From NCBI RefSeq assembly GCF_000725125.1, contig NZ_JFCB01000007.1:1-64000 (forward strand): 64,000 bases of DNA. Direction: 5' to 3'. The notes under the pieces were generated by a model that ran no database searches, had not been told where the DNA came from, and saw nothing but the letters and a program-made list of their open reading frames with translations. This document shows, piece after piece, positions 26,658-36,478 of the stretch. Each line of letters opens with the position of its first letter. The stretch's first letter is position 1. This DNA is from Streptomyces toyocaensis (lineage in GTDB: Bacteria; Actinomycetota; Actinomycetes; Streptomycetales; Streptomycetaceae). The position numbers and the translations under genes were made by a program.

Positions 26658-28676
26658 ATGACAGAGCAGATGTTCGAGACGGTGCTGGTGGCCAACCGGG
26701 GCGAGATCGCCGTCCGGGTGATCCGCACCCTGCGGTCGATGGGCGTGCGCTCGGTGGCCGTGTACTCCGACGCGGACGCCGACGCCCGGCACGTCCGGGA
26801 GGCCGACACGGCGGTGCGGATCGGCCCGGCGGCGGCGTCGGAGAGCTATCTGTCGGTGGAGCGGCTGCTGGAGGCGGCCGCACGCACCGGCGCGCAGGCG
26901 GTCCACCCCGGGTACGGCTTCCTCGCCGAGAACGCCGGATTCGCGCGGGCGTGCGGCGAGGCGGGGCTGGTGTTCATCGGGCCCCCGGCCGACGCGATCT
27001 CCCTGATGGGCGACAAGATCCGCGCGAAGGAGACGGTGCGGGCGGCCGGGGTCCCGGTCGTGCCGGGCTCCAGCGGCAGCGGGCTGACCGACGAGCAGCT
27101 CGCCGACGCGGCCCGGGAGATCGGCATGCCGGTGCTGCTGAAGCCCTCGGCGGGCGGCGGCGGCAAGGGCATGCGCCTGGTGCGGGACGCGGCGAAGCTG
27201 GCCGAGGAGATCGCCGCGGCCCGCCGCGAGGCCCGCGCCTCCTTCGGTGACGACACCCTGCTGGTCGAGCGGTGGATCGACCGCCCCCGGCACATCGAGA
27301 TCCAGGTGCTGGCCGACGGGCACGGGGGCGTCGTCCACCTGGGCGAGCGCGAGTGCTCGCTCCAGCGGCGCCACCAGAAGATCATCGAGGAGGCGCCCAG
27401 TGTGCTCCTCGACGAGGAGACCCGGGCCGCGATGGGCGAGGCGGCGGTCCAGGCGGCCCGCTCCTGCGGCTACCGGGGCGCGGGCACGGTGGAGTTCATC
27501 GTCCCGGGCAACGACCCCTCGTCGTACTACTTCATGGAGATGAACACCCGCCTCCAGGTGGAGCACCCGGTCACCGAGCTGGTCACGGGCCTGGACCTGG
27601 TGGAGTGGCAGCTGCGGGTGGCGGCGGGCGAGCCGCTGCCGTTCGGGCAGGAGGACGTCCGGCTCACCGGCCACGCCGTCGAGGCGCGTGTCTGCGCGGA
27701 GGACCCGGCCCGCGGATTCCTGCCGTCCGGGGGCACGGTGCTGAAGCTGCACGAGCCGCAGGGCGACGGCGTGCGCACCGACTCCGGGCTGAGCGAGGGC
27801 ACGGAGGTCGGCAGCCTCTACGACCCGATGCTGTCCAAGGTGATCGCGTACGGCCCCGACCGCGCGACCGCGCTGCGCAAGCTGAGGGCCGCCCTCGCGG
27901 AGACGGTCACGCTGGGCGTGCAGACCAACGCCGGGTTCCTGCGGCGGCTGCTCGCGCACCCGGCGGTGGTCAGCGGCGACATGGACACCGGGCTGGTCGA
28001 GCGTGCGGTGGACGGGCTCGTACCGGACGAGGTGCCGGCGGAGGCGTACGCGGCGGCGGCACTGCTGCGGCAGGCCCGCCTCGCGCCCGCCGGCGGGTCC
28101 GGCTGGGCCGATCCCTTCGACACGGCCGACGGCTGGCGCCTGGGCGGCGCGCGGGCGTGGACCGCGCATCACCTGCGGGCGGCGGGCCGGGACCCGGTGA
28201 CCGTGCGCGTGCGCAGCACGCCGGACGGCGGCACGGAACTGCTGCTTCCCGGGTCCGGCACCCCGCTGCGGGGGTCCGCGGGACCGGTGGGCGGCGACCG
28301 GTTCACCCTCGCGCTCGACGGCGTCGTCCACAGCTTCGCCACCGCGGCGGACGGCACCTGGCTCGGCCGTGACGGCGACGTCTGGCACGTGCGCGATCAC
28401 GACCCGGTCGCCGCGTCCCTCACCCGGGCGGGTCAGGCGGGCGCCGACTCGCTGACCGCGCCGATGCCGGGCACGGTGACGGTGGTGAAGGTCGCCGTCG
28501 GCGACGAGGTGAGCGCGGGCCAGAGCCTGCTGGTGGTGGAGGCGATGAAGATGGAGCACGTCATCTCCGCCCCGCATGCCGGCACGGTCACCGAACTGGA
28601 CGTGGCCCCGGGCACGACGGTCGCCATGGACCAGGTGCTGGCCGTGATCGCGCCCGTGACGGAGGAGACGGCATGA
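26658..28676 (+). CDS. Acyl-CoA carboxylase biotin subunit (methylcrotonyl-CoA carboxylase alpha type)
   Basis: A 672-residue protein joining biotin carboxylase and biotin carrier domains. Biotin carboxylase spans about residues 1-450 (VLVANRGEIAVRVIRTL at the N-terminus, the glycine-rich ATP loop KPSAGGGGKGMRLV, and EMNTRLQVEHPVTE). The BCCP domain is at the C-terminus with the biotinylation motif VEAMKMEHV. It carboxylates its own biotin with bicarbonate and ATP and passes CO2 to the carboxyltransferase. An ATG four codons later is possible. It overlaps the HMG-CoA lyase gene by 4 bp. Confidence 0.93.
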   Translation: MTEQMFETVLVANRGEIAVRVIRTLRSMGVRSVAVYSDADADARHVREADTAVRIGPAAASESYLSVERLLEAAARTGAQAVHPGYGFLAENAGFARACGEAGLVFIGPPADAISLMGDKIRAKETVRAAGVPVVPGSSGSGLTDEQLADAAREIGMPVLLKPSAGGGGKGMRLVRDAAKLAEEIAAARREARASFGDDTLLVERWIDRPRHIEIQVLADGHGGVVHLGERECSLQRRHQKIIEEAPSVLLDEETRAAMGEAAVQAARSCGYRGAGTVEFIVPGNDPSSYYFMEMNTRLQVEHPVTELVTGLDLVEWQLRVAAGEPLPFGQEDVRLTGHAVEARVCAEDPARGFLPSGGTVLKLHEPQGDGVRTDSGLSEGTEVGSLYDPMLSKVIAYGPDRATALRKLRAALAETVTLGVQTNAGFLRRLLAHPAVVSGDMDTGLVERAVDGLVPDEVPAEAYAAAALLRQARLAPAGGSGWADPFDTADGWRLGGARAWTAHHLRAAGRDPVTVRVRSTPDGGTELLLPGSGTPLRGSAGPVGGDRFTLALDGVVHSFATAADGTWLGRDGDVWHVRDHDPVAASLTRAGQAGADSLTAPMPGTVTVVKVAVGDEVSAGQSLLVVEAMKMEHVISAPHAGTVTELDVAPGTTVAMDQVLAVIAPVTEETA

Positions 28677-29620
28677 ACGCCCCGGAACTGGGCCTGCCCA
28701 TGGCCGTACCGGCCGAGGGCCTGCCCGCGCGCGTGCGCATCCACGAGGTGGGCGCGCGCGACGGCCTGCAGAACGAGAAGGCGACCGTCCCCACGGCCGT
28801 CAAGGCGGAGTTCGTCCGCCGGCTGGCCGGGACCGGTCTGACCACCATCGAGGCGACGAGCTTCGTCCACCCCACGTGGGTGCCCCAGCTCGCGGACGCC
28901 GAGGACCTGTACCCGGCGGTGTCCGATCTGCCGGTGGAGCTGCCGGTCCTGGTGCCGAACGAGCGCGGCCTGGACCGCGCGCTCGCGCTGGGCGTCCGGC
29001 GGGTGGCGGTCTTCGCCAGCGCCACGGAGTCCTTCGCCAAGGCCAACCTCAACCGCACGGTGGACGAGGCGCTGGCCATGTTCGAACCGGTGGTGGCGCG
29101 GGCGAAGGCACGGGACGTGCACGTCCGCGGCTACCTCTCGATGTGCTTCGGCGACCCGTGGCAGGGCGCGGTCCCCGTCGGCCAGGTGGTGCGGGTGTGC
29201 CGGGCCCTGCTGGACATGGGCTGCGACGAGCTGAGCCTGGGCGACACGATCGGGGTGGCGACCCCGGGTCATGTGACGGCGCTGCTCTCCGCGCTCACCG
29301 GGGCGGACGTCCCGGTGGCGGCGCTGGCCGTGCACTTCCACGACACCTACGGCCAGGCCCTGTCCAACACGCTGGCCGCGCTCCAGCAGGGCGTCGCCAC
29401 GGTCGACGCCTCCGCCGGCGGACTGGGCGGCTGCCCCTACGCGAAGTCCGCCACCGGCAACCTCGCCACCGAAGACCTCGTGTGGATGCTGCAGGGCCTC
29501 GGCATCGACACCGGGGTCGACCTCGGCCGTCTGGTCGCCACGAGCGTCTGGATGGCCGCCCACCTGGGCCGACCCAGCCCGTCCCGCACCGTACGAGCCC
29601 TCTCCCACCAGGAGTCGTGA
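28673..29620 (+). CDS. Hydroxymethylglutaryl-CoA lyase
   Basis: A 315-residue TIM-barrel enzyme. N-terminal HEVGARDGLQNEK holds the catalytic Arg-Asp pair; LAVHFHDTYGQAL provides the metal-binding His residues; GGLGGCPYAKSATGN holds the active-site Cys loop. It cleaves HMG-CoA to acetyl-CoA and acetoacetate, the last step of leucine degradation. The start overlaps the upstream stop as ATGA, indicating translational coupling. Confidence 0.95.
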   Translation: MNAPELGLPMAVPAEGLPARVRIHEVGARDGLQNEKATVPTAVKAEFVRRLAGTGLTTIEATSFVHPTWVPQLADAEDLYPAVSDLPVELPVLVPNERGLDRALALGVRRVAVFASATESFAKANLNRTVDEALAMFEPVVARAKARDVHVRGYLSMCFGDPWQGAVPVGQVVRVCRALLDMGCDELSLGDTIGVATPGHVTALLSALTGADVPVAALAVHFHDTYGQALSNTLAALQQGVATVDASAGGLGGCPYAKSATGNLATEDLVWMLQGLGIDTGVDLGRLVATSVWMAAHLGRPSPSRTVRALSHQES

Positions 29621-29625
29621 CGACC

Positions 29626-30786
29626 ATGGACCACAAGCTCTCCCCCGAACTGGAAGAACTCCGCCGTACCGTCGAGGAGTTCGCGCACGACGTGGTGGCG
29701 CCGAAGATCGGTGACTTCTACGAGCGGCACGAGTTCCCCTACGAGATCGTGCGGGAGATGGGCCGCATGGGCCTGTTCGGCCTGCCGTTCCCGGAGGAGT
29801 ACGGCGGCATGGGCGGCGACTACTTCGCCCTCGGCGTGGCCCTGGAGGAACTGGCCCGGGTCGACTCCTCGGTGGCCATCACCCTGGAGGCCGGGGTCTC
29901 CCTCGGCGCGATGCCGCTGCACCTCTTCGGCACCGAGGAGCAGAAGCGCGAGTGGCTCCCCCGGCTGTGCTCGGGCGAGATCCTGGGCGCGTTCGGCCTG
30001 ACGGAGCCCGACGGCGGCAGCGACGCCGGCGCGACCCGCACGACGGCGCGTCTGGACGAGTCGACGAACGAATGGGTGATCAACGGCACGAAGTGCTTCA
30101 TCACCAACTCCGGCACGGACATCACGGGCCTGGTCACGGTCACGGCGGTCACCGGCCGCAAGCCGGACGGCAAGCCGCTGATCTCGGCGATCATCGTCCC
30201 GTCGGGGACCCCGGGCTTCACGGTCGCGGCTCCCTACTCGAAGGTCGGCTGGAACGCCTCGGACACGCGCGAACTGTCCTTCCAGGACGTGCGCGTGCCG
30301 GCCGCCAACCTGCTCGGTGAGGAGGGCCGCGGTTACGCCCAGTTCCTGCGCATCCTGGACGAGGGCCGCATCGCCATAGCGGCGCTGGGCACGGGGCTGG
30401 CGCAGGGCTGTGTGGACGAGTCGGTGAAGTACGCCAGGGAGCGGCACGCGTTCGGCCGCCCGATCGGCGCCAACCAGGCGATCCAGTTCAAGATCGCCGA
30501 CATGGAGATGAAGGCCCACACCTCCCGCCTCGCCTGGCGGGACGCGGCGAGCCGGCTGGTGGCGGGCGAGCCCTTCAAGAAGGAGGCGGCGCTGGCCAAG
30601 CTGTACTCCTCCACGGTCGCCGTGGACAACGCCCGGGACGCCACGCAGATCCACGGGGGCTACGGGTTCATGAACGAGTACCCGGTGGCCCGCATGTGGC
30701 GCGACTCGAAGATCCTGGAGATCGGCGAGGGCACGAGCGAGGTCCAGCGGATGCTGATCGCACGGGAGTTGGGGCTGACGGGCTGA
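29626..30786 (+). CDS. acdH: Acyl-CoA dehydrogenase, isovaleryl-CoA/AcdH type
   Basis: A 386-residue flavoenzyme. AFGLTEPDGGSDAGATRTTA, QIHGGYGFMNEYPVARMWRD and EIGEGTSEVQRMLIARELGL are the family signatures. Its position at the end of a methylcrotonyl-CoA carboxylase/HMG-CoA lyase operon matches the Streptomyces AcdH described for branched-chain amino-acid catabolism. It oxidises isovaleryl- or isobutyryl-type acyl-CoA and passes electrons to ETF. It starts 5 bp after the lyase stop and is followed by a strong hairpin. Confidence 0.93.
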   Translation: MDHKLSPELEELRRTVEEFAHDVVAPKIGDFYERHEFPYEIVREMGRMGLFGLPFPEEYGGMGGDYFALGVALEELARVDSSVAITLEAGVSLGAMPLHLFGTEEQKREWLPRLCSGEILGAFGLTEPDGGSDAGATRTTARLDESTNEWVINGTKCFITNSGTDITGLVTVTAVTGRKPDGKPLISAIIVPSGTPGFTVAAPYSKVGWNASDTRELSFQDVRVPAANLLGEEGRGYAQFLRILDEGRIAIAALGTGLAQGCVDESVKYARERHAFGRPIGANQAIQFKIADMEMKAHTSRLAWRDAASRLVAGEPFKKEAALAKLYSSTVAVDNARDATQIHGGYGFMNEYPVARMWRDSKILEIGEGTSEVQRMLIARELGLTG

Positions 30787-30794
30787 GCCCCGGG

Positions 30795-30825
30795 GCCGGT
30801 CCGCGCCGTCGCGGCGCGGACCGGC
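30795..30825 (+). terminator. Hairpin terminator after acdH
   Basis: Perfect 13-bp arms GCCGGTCCGCGCC / GGCGCGGACCGGC around a 5-nt loop, starting 8 nt after the acdH stop codon. It closes the leucine operon. Confidence 0.85.
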
Positions 30826-30848
30826 GTTCCGCCTCGCACGCTGAGGCC

Positions 30849-31001
30849 ATGGCCTACGCGAAGATGCGCGCGCTCGCCGAGGAGCTCGGGGCTCTCGCCG
30901 AGCGCCTGGAGGGAGCCTGGAGGTACATCTTCGGGGACCGAGTCCCGTTCGGTCCCTGGACGGTGGACACGTCCGCCTTCCTCCGGTACGGCAGGGACTG
31001 A
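30849..31001 (+). CDS. Possible 50-residue small protein
   Basis: A short frame directly after the acdH terminator and before the iron box of desE. It encodes an amphipathic helix (MRALAEELGALAERLEGAWR) followed by an aromatic-rich tail (WRYIFGDRVPFGPWTVDTS). CTGAGG before the ATG is a weak ribosome site. It could be a real conserved small protein or chance; there is no family assignment. Confidence 0.35.
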   Translation: MAYAKMRALAEELGALAERLEGAWRYIFGDRVPFGPWTVDTSAFLRYGRD

Positions 31002-31026
31002 CACCGGGCGCCCTCTGGACAGATCA

Positions 31027-31045
31027 TGAGGTTAGGCTAACCTAA
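31027..31045. promoter_or_regulatory. Iron box (DmdR/IdeR operator) upstream of desE
   Basis: TGAGGTTAGGCTAACCTAA, 18 of 19 matching the actinobacterial iron box. It lies 50 bp before the desE start, so it probably overlaps the promoter and gives Fe(II)-DmdR repression of desE and desF. Confidence 0.93.
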
Positions 31046-31095
31046 TCCTGATCCCAGCCGAGGCAGGCTCCGTACGCACGAAAGCAGATCCACCC

Positions 31096-32145
31096 ATGTC
31101 GAACGCCAGAACCGCCGCCCGCTTCTCCCGTCGGGGACTGCTCGCCGCCGGTGGCGCCCTCGGACTCGGCGCCGTGCTCACCGCCTGCGGTGACGACGAC
31201 GCGAAGGACGGCGGCTCGGGCTCGGCGGGCGGCGACGCCAAGTCCGGCCCCTGGTCCTTCAAGGACGACCGCGGCACCACGGTGAAGCTCGACAAGGTAC
31301 CCGCGAGCATCGTCGCGTTCACCGGTGTGGCCGCCGCGCTGTACGACTACGGCGTGCAGGTCAAGGGCGTCTTCGGACCGACCAAGACCAAGGACGGCAA
31401 GGCCGACGTCCAGGCCGGCGACATGGACGTCAGCAAGGTGACCGTTCTCGGCAACGTCTGGGACCAGTTCAACGTCGAGAAGTACGCGACGCTCGCCCCC
31501 GACGTCCTGATCTCCACGATGTTCGACGACGCCGGCACCCTCTGGTACGTCCCCGAGGCGTCCAAGGAGAAGATCGCCAAGCTCGCCCCGAGCGTCGGCA
31601 TCTCCGTGTACGACCGTCAGCTGACCGGCCCGCTCCAGCGGATGTGGGAGCTCGCCGAGTCCCTGGGCGGCGACATGAAGGCGGCGAAGGCCACCGAGGC
31701 CAAGAAGCGGTTCGAGGAGGCCTCGGAGCGGCTGCGCAAGGCCGTCAAGGCCAACCCCGGCATCAGGGTGATGGCCGGTTCCGCGAGCCCGGAGCTCTTC
31801 TACGTCTCCGGCACCAACCTCTCCGTCGACCTGGAGTACTTCAAGGCCCTCGGCGTGAACTTCGTCGAGCCGCCGGAGAAGGCCAAGGCCGAGGGCGGCG
31901 GCTGGTTCGAGAGCCTGAGCTGGGAGAACGTCGACAAGTACCCCGCCGACCTCATCATGATGGACGACCGCACCTCGGCCATCCAGCCCGCCGACATCAC
32001 CGAGGCGACCTGGAAGAAGCTCCCCGCCGTCAAGGCCGGCCAGGTCATCGCGCGTTCCGCCGAGCCCATCCTGTCCTACGACAAGTGCGCCCCGCTGGTG
32101 GACAGCCTCGCCGAGGCCATCGAGAAGGCCAAGAAGGTCGCCTGA
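31096..32145 (+). CDS. desE: Ferrioxamine-binding ABC transporter lipoprotein
   Basis: A 349-residue FhuD/FepB-type receptor. The N-terminus combines an RR signal (RFSRRGLLAAGGALGLG) with lipobox LTAC, so export may be by Tat with lipid anchoring. A Gly/Ser/Asp-rich linker precedes the two-lobed binding domain. It captures ferric desferrioxamine at the membrane surface for import. An iron box precedes it, and desF follows 37 bp later. No permease or ATPase genes are in the window, so these must be elsewhere. Confidence 0.93.
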   Translation: MSNARTAARFSRRGLLAAGGALGLGAVLTACGDDDAKDGGSGSAGGDAKSGPWSFKDDRGTTVKLDKVPASIVAFTGVAAALYDYGVQVKGVFGPTKTKDGKADVQAGDMDVSKVTVLGNVWDQFNVEKYATLAPDVLISTMFDDAGTLWYVPEASKEKIAKLAPSVGISVYDRQLTGPLQRMWELAESLGGDMKAAKATEAKKRFEEASERLRKAVKANPGIRVMAGSASPELFYVSGTNLSVDLEYFKALGVNFVEPPEKAKAEGGGWFESLSWENVDKYPADLIMMDDRTSAIQPADITEATWKKLPAVKAGQVIARSAEPILSYDKCAPLVDSLAEAIEKAKKVA

Positions 32146-32182
32146 CCGTCCCTGACAGAGCCCTCCTCCCCGGGAGCCACAC

Positions 32183-33058
32183 GTGACCACCGCCGTAGCC
32201 GCCCCGTTCCGCTTCTTCGCCCTCCAGGTCGCAGCGACGAGGCGGCTCGGCCCGTCCCTGGTCCGGGTCACCTTCACCGGCCCGGAACTGCGCGACTTCC
32301 GCTCCGCGGGACGCGACCAGTCCCTGTCGCTGTTCCTGCCGCACCCCGGGCAGAACGAGCCCGCCGTGCCGCTGGAACTCGGTGACGGATGGTGGCAGGG
32401 CTGGCGCGAACTGCCCGACGACGTACGGGCGGTGATGCGCTCGTACACGCTCCGGGCGCTGCGCGCGGACGCCTGGGGGCGCACCACCGAGATCGACGTC
32501 GACTTCGTGCTGCACGGCGTCACCGGGGAGGCCGGCGCGTCCGCCGCGGGCCCGGCCTCCCGCTGGGCCGCCCGTGCCGCCGCCGGGGACCGGGTGCTGC
32601 TGCTCGGCCCCGCGGTCGCCGACAACCGCGCGATCCGCTTCCGGCCGCCCGAGGACACCGACCTGGTGCTGCTCTGGGCCGACGAGACCGCCCTGCCGGC
32701 CACCGCCGCCGCCCTGGAGAGCCTTCCGGCCGGTACCCGCGCCCAGGTGTGGCTGGAGGTGCCGCACCCCGGGGACGTCCAGGACCTGGCGACCGACGCC
32801 GAGGCGGAGATCACCTGGTTCGTCCGGGAGGGGCCGGTTGGCCGGTCCGAGGGCTCCCCCATGGCGCTGGACAGCCTCCGCACCGCCGAACTCCCGCCCG
32901 CCGCACAGCCGTACGTCTGGATCGCCGGGGAGGCGGGCTGCGTGAAGCAGGTGCGTCGCCACTTCGTCGGCGAACGCGGCGTCGACCGCCGGCGGGTGAC
33001 GTTCGTGGGCTACTGGCGACGGGGGCTGACGGAGGAGCAGCTGCGCGAACAGGGCTGA
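32183..33058 (+). CDS. desF: Siderophore-interacting ferric reductase (SIP family)
   Basis: A 291-residue flavoprotein of the ViuB/YqjH family. The FAD-binding N-terminal barrel holds MRSYTLRALR (the RxYTxR FAD motif); the C-terminal NAD(P)H-binding half ends with WIAGEAGCVKQVRRHFV. It releases iron from imported ferrioxamine by reduction. GTG start with GGGAG. It lies downstream of desE under the same iron box and ends before a hairpin. Confidence 0.9.
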   Translation: MTTAVAAPFRFFALQVAATRRLGPSLVRVTFTGPELRDFRSAGRDQSLSLFLPHPGQNEPAVPLELGDGWWQGWRELPDDVRAVMRSYTLRALRADAWGRTTEIDVDFVLHGVTGEAGASAAGPASRWAARAAAGDRVLLLGPAVADNRAIRFRPPEDTDLVLLWADETALPATAAALESLPAGTRAQVWLEVPHPGDVQDLATDAEAEITWFVREGPVGRSEGSPMALDSLRTAELPPAAQPYVWIAGEAGCVKQVRRHFVGERGVDRRRVTFVGYWRRGLTEEQLREQG

Positions 33059-33080
33059 AAGAGACGACGGTTGAGGCTCC

Positions 33081-33102
33081 ATCACTCCGCCACCGGAGTG
33101 AT
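33081..33102 (+). terminator. Hairpin terminator after desF
   Basis: Arms ATCACTCCG / CGGAGTGAT with loop CCAC, 23 nt after the desF stop. It separates desEF from desABCD, which has its own iron box. Confidence 0.75.
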
Positions 33103-33138
33103 CACGGTCACGGCTGAAACCGGCCCTCCCCTTGAAAT

Positions 33139-33157
33139 TTAGGTTAGGCTAACCTAA
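33139..33157. promoter_or_regulatory. Perfect iron box upstream of desA
   Basis: TTAGGTTAGGCTAACCTAA, an exact match to the DmdR/IdeR operator, 57 bp before the desA start. It should place desABCD under tight iron repression. Confidence 0.96.
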
Positions 33158-33214
33158 GTATCGCCCAGCGGCATCCGCTCCTCGCACCGGACCGTCCCCA
33201 CCGGAGGACCCCCC

Positions 33215-34657
33215 ATGCGCTCGCACCTGCTCAACGACACCACCGCGGAGCACTACCGACGCTCAGTGACCCAAGGAGTCGAGCGGGTGGCCGCCAAACT
33301 CGCCACCACCGAACGGCCGTTCACCGGTATCACCGTCGACGCCCTCGCCCCGCGCATCGACGCGATCGACCTCGACCAGCCACTGCACGACACCGCCGCG
33401 GTGCTGGACGAGCTGGAGGACGTCTACCTCCGGGACGCGGTCTACTTCCACCACCCCCGTTACCTCGCCCACCTCAACTGCCCGGTGGTCATCCCGGCCG
33501 TGCTCGGCGAGGCGGTGCTCTCCGCCGTCAACTCCTCCCTCGACACCTGGGACCAGTCGGCCGGCGGCACCCTGATCGAGCGGAAGATCATCGACTGGAC
33601 GACCGGACGCATCGGCCTCGGCCCGGCCGCCGACGGTGTGTTCACCTCCGGCGGCACCCAGTCCAACCTCCAGGCACTGCTGCTGGCCCGCGAGGAGGCG
33701 AAGACCGACGACCTGGCGAGACTGCGCGTCTTCGCCTCCGAGGCCAGCCACTTCAGCGTGCAGAAGTCCGCGAAACTGCTGGGCCTCGGACCGGACGCCG
33801 TGGTGGCGGTACCCGTCGACCACGACAAGCGCATGCGGACCGTCGCCCTCGCCCGCGAACTGGAGCGCTGCGCCGAAGCGGGCCTGGTCCCCATGGCCGT
33901 CGTCGCCACCGCCGGCACCACCGACTTCGGCTCCATCGACCCGCTGCCCGGGATCGCCGGGCTGTGCGAGCGGTACGGCGCCTGGATGCACGTCGACGCC
34001 GCCTACGGCTGCGGACTGCTCGCCTCGCTGAAGCACCGCGGCCGCATCGACGGCATCGAGCACGCCGACTCCGTCACCGTCGACTACCACAAGTCCTTCT
34101 TCCAGCCGGTTAGTTCGTCGGCCGTGCTGGTCCGCGACGCGGCCACGCTGCGACACGCCACCTACCACGCCGAGTACCTCAACCCGCGCCGCATGGTGAC
34201 CGAGCGCATCCCCAACCAGGTGGACAAGTCCCTGCAGACGACCCGCCGCTTCGACGCGCTCAAGCTGTGGATGACGCTGCGCGTCATGGGCGCCGACGGC
34301 ATCGGCCGGCTCTTCGACGAGGTGTGCGACCTGGCGGCGGAGGGCTGGAGACTGCTGGCCGCCGACCCCCGCTTCGACGTCGTGGTGGAGCCGGCCCTCT
34401 CCACCCTGGTCTTCCGCTACGTCCCGGCGGCCGTCACCGACCCCGCCGAGATCGACCACGCCAACCTCCACGCTCGCAAGGCCCTGTTCGCCTCCGGTGA
34501 CGCGGTGGTCGCGGGCACCAAGGTGGCGGGCCGCCACTACCTGAAGTTCACCCTGCTGAACCCCGAGACCACGACGGCCGACATCACCGCCGTCCTCGAT
34601 CTGATCGCCGGCCACGCCGAGCAGTACCTGGGAGAGTCCCTTGACCGCGCTTGCTGA
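33215..34657 (+). CDS. desA: Lysine decarboxylase of desferrioxamine biosynthesis
   Basis: A 480-residue PLP enzyme of the group II decarboxylase family (glutamate/tyrosine/DOPA type). The PLP lysine is K293 in [28 protein letters not shown] and [10 protein letters not shown] are the other cofactor motifs. It makes cadaverine from lysine, the first step to desferrioxamine. GGAGGA precedes the ATG. It overlaps desB by 17 bp. Confidence 0.95.
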   Translation: MRSHLLNDTTAEHYRRSVTQGVERVAAKLATTERPFTGITVDALAPRIDAIDLDQPLHDTAAVLDELEDVYLRDAVYFHHPRYLAHLNCPVVIPAVLGEAVLSAVNSSLDTWDQSAGGTLIERKIIDWTTGRIGLGPAADGVFTSGGTQSNLQALLLAREEAKTDDLARLRVFASEASHFSVQKSAKLLGLGPDAVVAVPVDHDKRMRTVALARELERCAEAGLVPMAVVATAGTTDFGSIDPLPGIAGLCERYGAWMHVDAAYGCGLLASLKHRGRIDGIEHADSVTVDYHKSFFQPVSSSAVLVRDAATLRHATYHAEYLNPRRMVTERIPNQVDKSLQTTRRFDALKLWMTLRVMGADGIGRLFDEVCDLAAEGWRLLAADPRFDVVVEPALSTLVFRYVPAAVTDPAEIDHANLHARKALFASGDAVVAGTKVAGRHYLKFTLLNPETTTADITAVLDLIAGHAEQYLGESLDRAC

Positions 34658-35933
34658 AGCCCCGGACGCCACCTACGACTTCGTGGGGATCGGCCTGGGC
34701 CCCTTCAACCTCGGCCTCGCCTGCCTCACCGAGCCCATCGACGAGCTGAACGGCGTCTTCCTGGAGTCCAAGCCGGACTTCGAGTGGCACGCCGGGATGT
34801 TCCTCGACGGCGCCCACCTCCAGACGCCGTTCATGTCGGACCTGGTCACCCTGGCCGACCCGACGTCCCCGTACTCCTTCCTCAACTACCTGAAGGAGAA
34901 GGGCCGGCTGTACTCGTTCTACATACGGGAGAACTTCTACCCGCTGCGGGTCGAGTACGACGACTACTGCCGCTGGGCCGCCGGCAAGCTCGGCAGCATC
35001 CGCTTCGGCACGACGGTCACCGAGGTGACGTACGACGAGGGGGACGGGCTGTACACGGTGGCGACGGCGGCCGGGCGGACGTACCGTGCCCGGCACCTGG
35101 TGCTCGGCACCGGGACCGTGCCGTTCGTCCCGGAGCCGTGCCGCGGACTGGAGGGCGGCCTCTTCCACACCGCGCGGTACGTGCACCGCAAGGCGGAGCT
35201 CCTGACGAAGGAGTCGGTCACGGTCGTCGGCAGCGGACAGAGCGCCGCCGAGATCTACTACGAGCTGCTCTCCGAGATCGACGTCCACGGCTACGAGCTC
35301 AACTGGGTCACCCGCTCCCCGCGGTTCTTCCCGCTGGAGTACACCAAGCTGACCCTGGAGATGACGTCCCCGGACTACATCGACTACTTCCGCGCGCTGC
35401 CCGAGGAGACCCGCTACCGGCTGGAGAAGCAGCAGAAGGGCCTGTTCAAGGGCATCAACTCGGAGCTGATCGACGCGATCTTCGACCTGCTGTACCAGAA
35501 GACCGTCGAGCGCGGCGACCGGCCGCTGCCCACCCGGCTTCTCACCAACTCCACGCTCACCACGGCCCGGTACGAGGACGGCGGGTACACGCTCGGCTTC
35601 CACCAGGACGAGCAGGGCAAGGACTTCCGGATCCGCACCGAGGGCCTGGTGCTGGCCACCGGCTACCACTACGAGCCGCCGGCCTTCCTCGACCCGGTGC
35701 GCGACCGGCTCCGCTTCGACGGCCACGGGCGTTTCGACGTCGCCCGCAACTACGCCATCGACGTCACCGGCCGCGGCGTCTTCCTGCAGAACGCCGGCGT
35801 CCACACGCACAGCATCACCAGCCCCGACCTGGGCATGGGCCCGTACCGGAACGCGTCCATCATCCGCGAGCTGCTGGGCACCGAGTACTACCCGGTCGAG
35901 AAGGCCGTCGCGTTCCAGGAGTTCGCCGTATGA
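34641..35933 (+). CDS. desB: Cadaverine N-monooxygenase
   Basis: A 430-residue flavin N-monooxygenase of the IucD/SidA family. FAD motif [12 protein letters not shown] at the N-terminus, NADPH motif [14 protein letters not shown] near residue 197, and the C-terminal [12 protein letters not shown]. It converts cadaverine to N-hydroxycadaverine with O2 and NADPH. The start is TTG, supported by GGAGAG 6 nt before and by the FAD motif near the N-terminus. It lies 17 bp inside desA, so translation should be coupled to DesA. Confidence 0.94.
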   Translation: MTALAEAPDATYDFVGIGLGPFNLGLACLTEPIDELNGVFLESKPDFEWHAGMFLDGAHLQTPFMSDLVTLADPTSPYSFLNYLKEKGRLYSFYIRENFYPLRVEYDDYCRWAAGKLGSIRFGTTVTEVTYDEGDGLYTVATAAGRTYRARHLVLGTGTVPFVPEPCRGLEGGLFHTARYVHRKAELLTKESVTVVGSGQSAAEIYYELLSEIDVHGYELNWVTRSPRFFPLEYTKLTLEMTSPDYIDYFRALPEETRYRLEKQQKGLFKGINSELIDAIFDLLYQKTVERGDRPLPTRLLTNSTLTTARYEDGGYTLGFHQDEQGKDFRIRTEGLVLATGYHYEPPAFLDPVRDRLRFDGHGRFDVARNYAIDVTGRGVFLQNAGVHTHSITSPDLGMGPYRNASIIRELLGTEYYPVEKAVAFQEFAV

Positions 35934-36478
35934 GCGGCATCGGCACGTTCACCGTCCGCCCCCTCGACCCGCTGAAGGACGCCGAGCTGCTGCACCGCTG
36001 GGTCACCGATCCCAAGGCGGCGTTCTGGATGATGCAGGACGCGGATCTGCAGGACGTCGAGCGCGAGTACCTGCGGATCGCCGCCCACGAGCACCACCAC
36101 GCCTACCTGGGCCTGCACGACGGCGAACCGGCATTCCTGATGGAGAAGTACGACCCCCGGTACGTCGAACTCGCCGGCCTGTACGACCCCGAGCCCGGTG
36201 ACGTCGGCATGCACTTCCTGGTCGCGCCGACCGACCGGCCGGTCCACGGCTTCACCAGGGCCGTCATCACCGCCGTGATGCGCGAGCTGTTCGCCGACCC
36301 GGCCACCCGGCGCGTGGTGGTCGAGCCGGACGTGGGCAACAAGGCCGTGCACGCGCTGAACGCGGCCGTGGGCTTCGTGCCCGAGCGTGAGATCGACAAG
36401 CCGGAGAAGCGCGCGCTGCTGAGCTTCTGCACGCGCGAGCAGTTCGAGGCCGCCACCGCCCGAGGAGTGACCGCATGA
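35930..36478 (+). CDS. desC: N-hydroxycadaverine acyltransferase (GNAT)
   Basis: A 182-residue acetyltransferase of the siderophore type (IucB/RhbD-like, AlcB domain). [18 protein letters not shown] and [21 protein letters not shown] give the acyl-CoA-binding region. It transfers succinyl or acetyl groups to N-hydroxycadaverine, giving the monomers for DesD. ATG overlaps the desB stop by 4 bp; the desD start overlaps its own stop by 4 bp. Confidence 0.94.
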   Translation: MSGIGTFTVRPLDPLKDAELLHRWVTDPKAAFWMMQDADLQDVEREYLRIAAHEHHHAYLGLHDGEPAFLMEKYDPRYVELAGLYDPEPGDVGMHFLVAPTDRPVHGFTRAVITAVMRELFADPATRRVVVEPDVGNKAVHALNAAVGFVPEREIDKPEKRALLSFCTREQFEAATARGVTA

